In this document: positions 45,805-53,060 of the stretch, piece by piece | Layout of the letters: each line of letters opens with the position of its first letter | Numbering within the stretch: position 1 is the stretch's first letter | Source of the DNA: Mycolicibacterium mucogenicum DSM 44124 | Lineage (GTDB): Bacteria > Actinomycetota > Actinomycetes > Mycobacteriales > Mycobacteriaceae | Direction of reading: 5' to 3' | Assembly (NCBI RefSeq): GCF_005670685.2 | Contig: NZ_CP062008.1 | Location: forward strand, 186,001-250,000 | DNA: 64,000 bases | Translations under genes and position numbers: made by a program | The notes under the pieces: model-generated | What the model was told of the DNA's origin: nothing | The model's database searches: none | Seen by the model: the letters and a program-made list of their open reading frames with translations, nothing else

Positions 45805-45841
45805 GGCGCCCTCCTCGATATGGGAGTCAGCATAAAACGTC

Positions 45842-45868
45842 GAATACATCGGGCAAAAGAATGTATTC
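45842..45868. promoter_or_regulatory. Inverted repeat GAATACAT-N11-ATGTATTC
   Basis: Perfect 8-bp arms in the promoter region of the TetR unit; candidate autoregulatory operator or transcript hairpin. Confidence 0.45.
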
Positions 45869-45912
45869 CAGGTCACTATTGGGCGGCCACAGCGACCGAA
45901 TGTCTACAAAAC

Positions 45913-45928
45913 TATGTTCTCGTACATA
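45913..45928. promoter_or_regulatory. Inverted repeat TATGT-N6-ACATA
   Basis: A 16-bp dyad in the same divergent region (45805-45956), nearer the crotonase remnant; a second candidate TetR site. Confidence 0.35.
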
Positions 45929-45956
45929 ATTGAGTGATCAGGAGTTCACTGCTCGC

Positions 45957-46101
45957 ATGACGACCGAACTCGATCCGCAGACCGTCACCCTCGAACGGGC
46001 ATGTTGTGGTGATGGACCTGGGCCGGCCTGAGAAGCGCGACGCCTTCGACCGCACCATGTGTCCGCTTCGCCCAGATCGAGGTGCTGCGGGCGACCCTTG
46101 A
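45957..46101 (+). pseudogene. Remnant of an enoyl-CoA hydratase (crotonase) gene
   Basis: ATG 45957 opens MTTELDPQTVTLERA, then the frame shifts at about 45997 to read GHVVVMDLGRPEKRDAFDRTM, the usual first strand and NRPEKRNAF-type motif of crotonases. Homology ends near 46059, and stops follow in both frames. The remaining 200 or so codons are missing, so this is a truncated and frameshifted relic. It is preceded by AGGAG and by the TetR-region dyads, which may once have controlled it. Confidence 0.65.
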
Positions 46102-46128
46102 CTTCAACCTCGGTTGAGGTTCTAACGT
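46098..46128 (+). promoter_or_regulatory. MerR-type promoter
   Basis: TTGACT (46098-46103) and TAACGT (46123-46128) are 19 nt apart, the stretched spacing of MerR-family promoters. The spacer is centred on the dyad AACCTC-GGTT-GAGGTT (46106-46121). It would drive the amidohydrolase gene with a leader of about 130 nt. No MerR gene is present nearby. Confidence 0.6.
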
Positions 46129-46262
46129 CGTCGCAGGGGGCGAACCGCGGGACTTGGCTGGGTCCGTGCGGCTGACATCAAATTCGGTGCGCCTGGCGCA
46201 CACGCCACCCGACGCGGTTCGCAGTGCGTCGTTTCGATATGTCGGCTGACAGTGAGGGAAAG

Positions 46263-47252
46263 ATGAAGATTGTTGCGCTGGAGGAGCACTACGTGACCGC
46301 GGAAGTTGTCGCGGCATGGGACCGGGTCGACGCCCGGTGGCGAGACCCGATGGCGGACTTGGCCCCCACGCCCGAGATCGGTCGCCGGCTGGCATTCCTC
46401 GATGAGGAGCGCCTGGCGATCATGGACGGCGCGGGCGTCGACGTCCAGGTGCTGTCGCTCACGACACCCGGCTTGTTCGACCTGGAACCGGCCGAGGCGG
46501 CCGCACTGCAGATCGCGGTCAACGATCAAGTCGCCGAAGCGGTGAAGTGCAACCCTGCGCGTCTACAGGGATTTGCAACCCTGGCTCCGCAACGGCCGGA
46601 AGACGCTGCAGCGGAACTCGAACGCGCAGTCCGGCATCTCGGATTCCACGGAGCACTGGTGTTCAGCCGAGTGCGTGACGAACCGATTGATCACCAGCGA
46701 TTCTGGCCGGTCTTCGAAGCCGCTGAAGCGCTGCAGGCGCCGCTGTACCTGCATCCGCAGAGCCCGCCGGCCGCGGTTCGCCAGGCGTACTACAGCGGCT
46801 TCGGAAACCCGGTCGATCTCGCCCTGTCCACCTACGGCATCGGTTGGCATTACGACGCCGGCCTGCAATTCCTGCGACTCGTGTTGGCCGGTGTCTTCGA
46901 CCGGTTCCCCAATTTGCAGGTGATCCTGGGGCACTGGGGTGAAATGTTGCCGTTCTTCCTGGATCGCGTAGACAACATCGCCGCGACAGCCGGGCTTCAG
47001 CGCAGCATCACCGAGTACGTCACGAACAACGCCTTCCTCACACCGGGAGGTGTATTCAGTCAGCGGTATCTGGGTTGGGCACTCGACGTGGTCGGCAGCG
47101 ACCGCATCATGTTCGCCGCCGACTACCCATACGTCCCCACCGACGGCGGCGTCGCGCGCGCATTTCTCGACGAGGCCGACCTTTCTGAGCAGACTCGACA
47201 CGACATTGCGTCGGGTACCTGGGACCGGCTGTGTGCGCAGATACTTCGGTGA
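46263..47252 (+). CDS. Amidohydrolase-2 (ACMSD/gamma-resorcylate decarboxylase-like)
   Basis: A 329-residue TIM-barrel protein. The metal-binding start is KIVALEEHY (2-10), with Glu7/8 and His9 as in gamma-resorcylate decarboxylase. Further ligands are LYLHPQ, LGHWGEMLPF and FAADYPY (Asp). Family members decarboxylate aromatic acids or hydrolyse cyclic compounds; the substrate is unknown. GAGGG precedes the ATG. It is preceded by a MerR-type promoter and ended by a perfect 20-bp hairpin, so it is a single-gene unit. Confidence 0.82.
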   Translation: MKIVALEEHYVTAEVVAAWDRVDARWRDPMADLAPTPEIGRRLAFLDEERLAIMDGAGVDVQVLSLTTPGLFDLEPAEAAALQIAVNDQVAEAVKCNPARLQGFATLAPQRPEDAAAELERAVRHLGFHGALVFSRVRDEPIDHQRFWPVFEAAEALQAPLYLHPQSPPAAVRQAYYSGFGNPVDLALSTYGIGWHYDAGLQFLRLVLAGVFDRFPNLQVILGHWGEMLPFFLDRVDNIAATAGLQRSITEYVTNNAFLTPGGVFSQRYLGWALDVVGSDRIMFAADYPYVPTDGGVARAFLDEADLSEQTRHDIASGTWDRLCAQILR

Positions 47253-47286
47253 AGCGCCCGGCGGCGCACCGTCAACATCTCTGAAA

Positions 47287-47330
47287 CGTCAACGGGCGCC
47301 GGGTCTTTGCAGACCCGGCGCCCGTTGACG
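47287..47330. terminator. Strong bidirectional terminator (20-bp perfect stem)
   Basis: Arms 47287-47306 and 47311-47330 are perfectly complementary with loop TTGC, between the amidohydrolase gene and a convergent small gene. Confidence 0.88.
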
Positions 47331-47344
47331 CACGGTTGCCGGAC

Positions 47345-47566
47345 TCAGCCGGCGTTCTCCAGCGCGACGAGCGCGGCAGCGACGGCGAAGTACTTGTTGG
47401 AACCGAGCTGGCGCACGGTCTTGATGTTGAACGCCGCGGCGAGGTGCTCGGCGTCGGAGTCACTGACCCCGGCCAGCGCGGCGGGCGATGCGTCGAGGAT
47501 GTCCTTGAGCGGCTTCTCCTCGTATGCCTTGTCGAGCGACTTCTCCAGATCCACAGAGACAGCCAT
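47345..47566 (-). CDS. Small conserved helical protein (73 aa)
   Basis: 73 residues from ATG 47566 with an excellent GGAGGAAA site. Pattern: a charged helix (LEKSLDKAYEEKPLKDIL), ASPAALAGVSDSDAEHLAAAFNIKTVRQLG, which resembles a helix-hairpin-helix-type repeat, and a final Ala-rich helix. No signal peptide. Function unknown; possibly a DNA- or protein-binding module. Strong translation signal suggests abundant expression. Confidence 0.7.
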   Translation of the reverse strand: MAVSVDLEKSLDKAYEEKPLKDILDASPAALAGVSDSDAEHLAAAFNIKTVRQLGSNKYFAVAAALVALENAG

Positions 47567-47664
47567 GCGTTTCCTCCTAGATTGTTGCCAACGACCTTCG
47601 AACGGGCGTGACGGTATCAGCGATTGCTGGGGTTTGCCTGAGATAAAAAACCTTTGCTGAAAAG

Positions 47665-47726
47665 CCGAATGGCCACCCGGCCGAGTCCCCCGAGGGGCGA
47701 AGGACAAGGCGCGGATGGCCATTCGG
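47665..47726. repeat. Inverted repeat downstream of the aldehyde dehydrogenase gene
   Basis: CCGAATGGCCA (47665-47675) and TGGCCATTCGG (47716-47726) pair perfectly around a 40-nt GC-rich loop. Probably the 3' structure or terminator of the aldehyde dehydrogenase transcript. Confidence 0.5.
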
Positions 47727-47742
47727 ACGAAGGCCGTACTGC

Positions 47743-49215
47743 TTACTCCGGGGTGTAGCCGAACGGCATGAGAACGCTCTTGGCCTGGCAGTAGGCCTCG
47801 ATGCCCTCGGGGCCGTTCTCGCGGCCGATGCCCGAGTTCTTGTAGCCGCCGAACGGAGCGCCCGGATCGAAGGCATACATGTTGACCGCGTAGGTGCCGG
47901 TGCGAATCTGCGAGGCGATCTTCATGGCCCGCGGGATATCGGTGGTGTAGACGCTGCCGGCCAGGCCGTAGGCGGAGTCGTTGGCGATCCGGATGGCGTC
48001 CTCTTCGGTGTCGAAGGGGATGATCGCCAGCACCGGGCCGAAGATCTCCTCCTGGGCGATGGTCATCGAGTTGTCGACATCGGCGAACACCGTCGGCTGC
48101 ACGAACCAACCGGAGTCCAGGCCTTCGGGACGGCCGCCGCCGGTGGCGATGCGGGCGCCTTCCTCGACGCCCTTCTTGATGTAGCTCTCGACGCGCTCGC
48201 GCTGCTTCTCGCTGATCAGCGGGCCGATCATGGCGGCAGGGTTGTCGGGCAGGCCGACCTGCATGGCGGCCGCGCCGGCGGCCACCTTCTCGACGACTTC
48301 GTCGTAGCGCGAGCGTGGGGCCAGGATGCGGGTCTGTCCGACGCAGGCCTGGCCGGTGTTCATCAGGCCCGAGAACAGCAGCATCGGCAGGGTGGAGTCC
48401 AGGTCGGCGTCTTCGAGGATGATCGCCGCGGACTTGCCGCCGAGTTCCAGGGTGCAGGGCTTGAGCCGCTCGGCGGCGACCTTGCCGATCTCCTTGCCGA
48501 CGGCCGAGCTGCCGGTGAAGGTGAACTTGTCGATCTCGGGGTTGGCGGTCAGCGCGCGGCCGGTCTCGGGGCCACCCGGCACGACGGATAGCACGCCCTC
48601 GGGCAGGCCGGCCTCGGCGAAGGCCTGGGCCATGGCGAACACCGACAGCGGCGTCTCGGCAGCGGGCTTGAGCACGACGGTGCAGCCGGCGAGCAGCGCC
48701 GGGCCCAGCTTGTTGGCGGCCAGGAAGAACGGCACGTTCCACGCGGCGACGGCGGCGACGACGCCGATGGGCTCGCGGGTCACCAGCGTCTGGCCGTAGA
48801 TGCCGTCGCGGATATCGCTCCACTGGAACTTGTCCGCGGCACCGGCGTAGTAGTTGAACGACGACATGGCCGCGCCGTACTGCATCATGTCGACGATGCT
48901 CGGCGGCTGGCCGGTCTCGGCGGAGAGCAGGAACTTCAGCTCGTCGGCGCGCTCGGTCATGATGCGCGACGCCTCGGCGATCACCGCGGCGCGCTCGGCC
49001 GGGGACATCTTGGGCCACGGGCCCTCGTCGAATGCCTTACGTGCGGCGGCACAGGCGGCATCCACGTCGGCCTTGGAGGCCAGCGGCACCTTGCCGACGA
49101 GCTCGCCGGTGGCCGGGGAGTGCACCTCGATGACGTCCGACGTCGCGGGTGCGGTCCACTGACCGCCGATGAACAGCTGATCCCACTCGGTTTTGAATGC
49201 CGTGCTCTGTGTCAT
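47743..49215 (-). CDS. NAD(P)-dependent aldehyde dehydrogenase (Rv0223c-like)
   Basis: 490 residues from ATG 49215. The catalytic residues are Asn160 (AAWNVPF), Glu257 (TLELGGKS) and Cys291 (NTGQACVGQT), with the coenzyme motif FTGSSAVG (234-241). Oxidises an aldehyde to an acid; substrate unknown. The start was placed here rather than at 49254 because the latter overlaps the KstR-like box. It corresponds to Rv0223c, which lies next to echA1 in M. tuberculosis. The upstream methyltransferase ends 55 nt before this start on the same strand. Confidence 0.9.
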   Translation of the reverse strand: MTQSTAFKTEWDQLFIGGQWTAPATSDVIEVHSPATGELVGKVPLASKADVDAACAAARKAFDEGPWPKMSPAERAAVIAEASRIMTERADELKFLLSAETGQPPSIVDMMQYGAAMSSFNYYAGAADKFQWSDIRDGIYGQTLVTREPIGVVAAVAAWNVPFFLAANKLGPALLAGCTVVLKPAAETPLSVFAMAQAFAEAGLPEGVLSVVPGGPETGRALTANPEIDKFTFTGSSAVGKEIGKVAAERLKPCTLELGGKSAAIILEDADLDSTLPMLLFSGLMNTGQACVGQTRILAPRSRYDEVVEKVAAGAAAMQVGLPDNPAAMIGPLISEKQRERVESYIKKGVEEGARIATGGGRPEGLDSGWFVQPTVFADVDNSMTIAQEEIFGPVLAIIPFDTEEDAIRIANDSAYGLAGSVYTTDIPRAMKIASQIRTGTYAVNMYAFDPGAPFGGYKNSGIGRENGPEGIEAYCQAKSVLMPFGYTPE

Positions 49216-49246
49216 GGCCGTCACACTACCGAGTTTTCGGCCAAAC

Positions 49247-49260
49247 GAGAACATGTTCCA
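49247..49260. promoter_or_regulatory. KstR-like operator (one mismatch)
   Basis: GAGAACATGTTCCA shares the GAACATGTTC core with the box at 40362 and differs from TNNAACNNGTTNNA only at the first base. It lies 31 nt before the aldehyde dehydrogenase start, almost the same spacing as at 40362 (27 nt). Confidence 0.6.
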
Positions 49261-49270
49261 ATTAGGTCAT

Positions 49271-50053
49271 TCAGCTGGGCTGGAGCACCAACACCAGGTT
49301 GCTCGTCAAGAACTCCTGTAACACCGGTACAGAAGTCGCACGCCAGGCCCATCGCGGGTGGTAGCGGGGGAATGCGGCGACCAGCGCCCCCGTGCTGCGC
49401 GCCCACTCCAGCCCAGCTGCGGCAGACACCGCGAACAACGACGATCCGTAGTCGTTCTTCGGCCGGTGGCCGTGTTTGCGGGTGTACATCTCGGCGGCCC
49501 GCCGGCCGCCGAGGTAGTGCGTCAGCCCCATCTCGTGGCCACCGAAGGGGCCCAGCCACACCGTGTAGGACAGGATCACCAGCCCGCCCGGCCGGGTGAC
49601 CCGCAACATCTCCCGGCCCATCAGCCACGGTTCGCGGACGTGCTCGGCGACGTTCGACGACAGGCAGACGTCGACGCTGGCGTCGGCGAACGGCAGGGCC
49701 ATGCCCGAGGCGCGCACGAAGGTGCCGGCGCCATCGGGTTGGGCGGCCGGGCCGGCATGCATCTCCCGAGGGTCGGGTTCGACGCCGACGTATGTCATTC
49801 CGGCGCTGGAGAATTCGGTGGCGAAGTAGCCGGGACCGCCGCCGACGTCGAGCACCGTGGCGCCGTCGGGTGCGGCTCCGTTGAGGTCGCGCCACAGGCC
49901 GTCCACCAGGGCGACGGTGTCCCGGGCGAGGCCGCCATAGAAGCGGGCGGGGTCGCTCTGCTCGAAACGGAACTCGCTGAGCAGGCGGATCGAGCGGGCG
50001 AGGGTGGCCCGCTCACGCGTGATGACCAGTCGTTTGGCGCCCCAGCGATTCAC
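49271..50053 (-). CDS. SAM-dependent methyltransferase (Rv0224c-like)
   Basis: 260 residues of the class I fold. The SAM motif is VLDVGGGPGYFATEF (about 67-81), followed by VGVEPDP and LSSNVAEHV (motif for the acceptor side), then RPGGLVILSY. The target is unknown; position suggests envelope lipid or glycan. The GTG start has TAGGGT ending 6 nt upstream, divergent from the glycosyltransferase 33 nt away. Confidence 0.85.
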   Translation of the reverse strand: MNRWGAKRLVITRERATLARSIRLLSEFRFEQSDPARFYGGLARDTVALVDGLWRDLNGAAPDGATVLDVGGGPGYFATEFSSAGMTYVGVEPDPREMHAGPAAQPDGAGTFVRASGMALPFADASVDVCLSSNVAEHVREPWLMGREMLRVTRPGGLVILSYTVWLGPFGGHEMGLTHYLGGRRAAEMYTRKHGHRPKNDYGSSLFAVSAAAGLEWARSTGALVAAFPRYHPRWAWRATSVPVLQEFLTSNLVLVLQPS

Positions 50054-50059
50054 TCCGCA

Positions 50060-50065
50060 ACCCTA
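50060..50065 (-). promoter_or_regulatory. -10 box (TAGGGT) of the methyltransferase gene
   Basis: On the minus strand TAGGGT ends 6 nt before GTG 50053. Confidence 0.45.
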
Positions 50066-50073
50066 CTGACCGG

Positions 50074-50079
50074 TACCCT
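50074..50079 (+). promoter_or_regulatory. -10 box (TACCCT) of the glycosyltransferase gene
   Basis: TACCCT ends 7 nt before ATG 50087; both divergent boxes fit within the 33-nt gap, so their -35 regions must lie within each other's genes. Confidence 0.45.
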
Positions 50080-50086
50080 TCATTCG

Positions 50087-51274
50087 ATGCCAGACCACCC
50101 CCAGCAGCCCGCTGGATCTCCTGACGAGATCCGGTCGGTGCTGCTGCTCTGCTGGCGCGACACCGGCCACCCCCAGGGCGGCGGTAGCGAGACGTATCTG
50201 CAGCGCATCGGCGCGCAGCTGGCCGAGTCCGGGGTGCGGGTGACGCTGCGGACCGCGCGCTATCGCGGGGCGTCGCGCACCGAGGTCGTCGACGGCATCC
50301 GGATCAGTCGCGGCGGCGGCCGGTTGTCGGTCTACATCTGGGCGGGGCTGGCCATGGTCCTGGCGCGTGTCGGGCTGGGTCCGCTGCGGGGCGTCCGGCC
50401 AGATGTGGTGATCGATTCGCAGAACGGCATCCCGTTTCTGGCGCGCCTGGCGTACGGCCGACGGGCGATGGTGCTGGTGCATCACTGCCACCGCGACCAG
50501 TGGCCGGTAGCTGGACGGTTGATGAGCAGGTTCGGCTGGTTCGTGGAGTCGCGGCTCTCGCCCCGTCTGCATCGGGGCAACCAATACGTGACGGTGTCGC
50601 TGCCGTCGGCCCGGGACCTGGTGGACCTGGGTGTCGACGCTTCGCGGATCGCCGTCGTGCGCAACGGGGTCGACCTCGCGCCGGCGGCCTCCCTGTCGCT
50701 GCCCAGAGCGACCGAGCCCCGCATCGTCGTGCTGTCGCGGTTGGTGCCGCACAAGCAGATCGAGGACGTGCTCGACGCCGTCGCTCTGCTGGCGCCGGTG
50801 GTCCCGGGACTGCGCCTGGACGTCGTCGGCGGCGGCTGGTGGGACGAGCGGCTGGTCGCGCACGCCCGTCGGCTCGGCATCAGCTCGGCGGTCACGTTCC
50901 ACGGCCACGTCGATGAGGCCACCAAACACGAAGTGCTGCAACAGGCTTGGGTCCATGCCTTGCCGTCGCGCAAGGAAGGCTGGGCACTGGCTGTCATCGA
51001 GGCCGCCCAGCATGGCGTGCCCACGGTCGGCTATCGGTCCTCGGGCGGCCTGACCGACTCGATCGTCGACGGCGTCACGGGCCTGCTGGTCGACGACCAC
51101 CGCGGTCTGGTCACCGCGCTCGAGACCCTGCTGACCGACGCCGTCCTGCGCGATCAGCTGGGTACCAAGGCGCAGGTGCGGGCTGCCGAATTCTCGTGGC
51201 CGCAAAGCGCTTCCGCGATGCTGACCGTTGCGGAGGCGGTCCGGGACGGCAAGTTCGTCAACGGGATCGTCTGA
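50087..51274 (+). CDS. GT4-family glycosyltransferase (Rv0225-like)
   Basis: 395 residues with the GT-B fold. The N-terminal donor-loop motif is HPQGGGSETYLQRIG (about 28-42); the second domain has RIVVLSRLVPHKQIEDVLDAV, VTFHGHVDEATKHEVL and the EGWALAVIEAAQHGVPTVGY nucleotide-sugar motif. Transfers a sugar to an envelope lipid or glycan; acceptor unknown. Matches Rv0225 by order between Rv0224c and Rv0226c. Confidence 0.88.
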   Translation: MPDHPQQPAGSPDEIRSVLLLCWRDTGHPQGGGSETYLQRIGAQLAESGVRVTLRTARYRGASRTEVVDGIRISRGGGRLSVYIWAGLAMVLARVGLGPLRGVRPDVVIDSQNGIPFLARLAYGRRAMVLVHHCHRDQWPVAGRLMSRFGWFVESRLSPRLHRGNQYVTVSLPSARDLVDLGVDASRIAVVRNGVDLAPAASLSLPRATEPRIVVLSRLVPHKQIEDVLDAVALLAPVVPGLRLDVVGGGWWDERLVAHARRLGISSAVTFHGHVDEATKHEVLQQAWVHALPSRKEGWALAVIEAAQHGVPTVGYRSSGGLTDSIVDGVTGLLVDDHRGLVTALETLLTDAVLRDQLGTKAQVRAAEFSWPQSASAMLTVAEAVRDGKFVNGIV

Positions 51275-51578
51275 CGCCTCGTCCGGGCCGCGACGGCGCT
51301 GCGGCCGGGCGTCGACGCCCGTTCCGAAAATTCTTCGTGACGACGATCCAAATCTGCCGTTTTGCTGTTGGACACCGCCGGGCCGCATAAACTGACGGCC
51401 AAGTCAAATTTAATAGCAATGAGGGCCGCCTGCGGGTTTCGGCTTTCGGGTGTCCCTCGAATTTTGCGGATCCAGGCAACTGGGCCCGGTGCTGCAGTGC
51501 GTTCGAACTCCGTTCTCATTCAATGTAATTGGATATACCGCTCCATCGAAGTACCACCGGGTCTGAGGAGTTGAGCAT
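51275..51578. other. 304-nt intergenic region before the sugar transferase
   Basis: Holds a GC-rich palindrome GGGCGTCGACGCCC (51307-51320) just after the glycosyltransferase gene, probably a terminator, then a comparatively AT-rich leader with possible -10 sequences (TTTAAT and TATACC) upstream of the next gene. No coding frame or known riboswitch recognised. Confidence 0.4.
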
Positions 51579-53060
51579 GTGGAGTTGCCGATGACGCTTT
51601 CGACGTTCGGGCTCACGCGGCTGGCGAGTTCACGCACCGTCTGGCAGCCGCATTACGCGCGTCGCGTGCTGATCACCGACGCCGCGACCATCGTCCTCGC
51701 GATGCTGTTCGCGCAGTGGGTCCGGTTCGGCGGAGCGGGCTACGGCCCGTCGGCATCCATGCTCTATACCGGGTATTCACTGGCGCTGGCGTGCCTGTGG
51801 CTGGGCGTTCTGACGCTCCATCACGCCCGTTCCGCGTCGATCCTCGGCTGTGGCATCGAAGAGTATCGCCGCGTCGTCGCCGCATCCTTCTGGACGTTCG
51901 GGGTCATCGCGATCGTGGCGCTGCTGGCGCGGCTCGAGATCGCGCGCGGTTACCTGGCCCTGGCGTTCCCGTTGGGCACGATCGGGCTGCTCATCGGACG
52001 CAAGCTGTGGCGGCGCCGGGTTCGTGCGCGCCGGCAGGCGGGCGAATGCCTGACATCCGTTCTCGCCATTGGTGATCGGGATGCCATCGCGGTCCTGGCG
52101 ACCGAACTCATGAACGACCCCGGCGACGGTTATGTGGTGGTCGGCGCCGGCATCCCGGGAGACCCCGACGCGCGCGGCGACGTCATCAGAATCGGTGACC
52201 GGATGATCCCGATCTTCGGTGACGAGAACGACGCCCTCGGTGCGCTCGGCGACCGCTGCGCCGCCGACACCGTGGCGCTGACCGACGCCGAGCACTTCGG
52301 TGTCGCCGGAATCCAGCGACTCACCTGGCGCCTCGAGGCCTCCGACGTCGACCTGGTGGTGTCGCCCGGCCTGCTCGACGTCGCCGGTGCGCGACTCGCG
52401 ATGCGACCGGTGGCCGGCATGCCGCTGCTGCACGTGGAGAAGCCGCAGTACCACGGCGCCAAGAGCTTCCTGAAGAAGGCGTTCGACTTCGGATTCGCGC
52501 TGGCGGCGCTGATCGGGACGGCGCCCCTGCTGGTGCTCGCGGCCATCGCCATCAAGATGACCAGTCGCGGCCCGGTGTTCTACCGGTCGGAACGCATCGG
52601 GTTGGACGGTGAGCCGTTCACGATGATCAAGTTCCGCAGCATGGTGGTCGACGCGGAGGAGCGCCTCGAAGACCTGCTTCCCTCGAATGAGATGGCCGGT
52701 GGCGTCATGTTCAAGATGCGCGACGACCCGCGGGTGACGCTGGTCGGAAAGGTGTTGCGCCGCTACAGCATCGACGAACTGCCGCAGTTCATCAACGTGC
52801 TCAAGCAGGACATGAGCGTCGTCGGCCCGCGGCCACCGCTACGCCGTGAGGTCGAGACCTACAACGGTGACATCAGGCGCAAGCTGCTCGTCAAACCGGG
52901 CGTGACGGGGCTGTGGCAGATCAGTGGCCGGTCGAACCTCACGTGGGACAAGGCTGTGCGCCTTGATCTTTCGTACGTCGACAACTGGTCGATGCTGACC
53001 GATGTCGGCATCATCCTGAAGACCGTCAGTGTGGTGGCTCGCGGCGACGGGGCGTACTGA
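51579..53060 (+). CDS. Polyprenyl glycosylphosphotransferase (sugar transferase)
   Basis: A 493-residue initiating transferase of the WbaP/PglC superfamily, which links a sugar phosphate to a polyprenol carrier. Four or five N-terminal helices are followed by a CoA-binding-like middle domain, a helix before SRGPVFYRSERIGL, and the catalytic domain with MIKFRSMVVDAEERL, DELPQFINVLKQDMSVVGPRP and PGVTGLWQISGRSN. GTG 51579 follows GAGGAG by 8 nt; an overlapping ATG at 51577 encodes only five residues. Not present between Rv0225 and Rv0226c in M. tuberculosis, so an inserted exopolysaccharide or glycolipid gene. Its 3' end overlaps the convergent gene by 35 nt. Confidence 0.88.
   Translation: MELPMTLSTFGLTRLASSRTVWQPHYARRVLITDAATIVLAMLFAQWVRFGGAGYGPSASMLYTGYSLALACLWLGVLTLHHARSASILGCGIEEYRRVVAASFWTFGVIAIVALLARLEIARGYLALAFPLGTIGLLIGRKLWRRRVRARRQAGECLTSVLAIGDRDAIAVLATELMNDPGDGYVVVGAGIPGDPDARGDVIRIGDRMIPIFGDENDALGALGDRCAADTVALTDAEHFGVAGIQRLTWRLEASDVDLVVSPGLLDVAGARLAMRPVAGMPLLHVEKPQYHGAKSFLKKAFDFGFALAALIGTAPLLVLAAIAIKMTSRGPVFYRSERIGLDGEPFTMIKFRSMVVDAEERLEDLLPSNEMAGGVMFKMRDDPRVTLVGKVLRRYSIDELPQFINVLKQDMSVVGPRPPLRREVETYNGDIRRKLLVKPGVTGLWQISGRSNLTWDKAVRLDLSYVDNWSMLTDVGIILKTVSVVARGDGAY

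Noticed and set aside
47345..49018. Single long minus-strand frame joining the 73-residue protein to upstream sequence
   Set aside because: Only the last 73 codons are a gene, with a strong ribosome site; the rest is antiphase to the aldehyde dehydrogenase.
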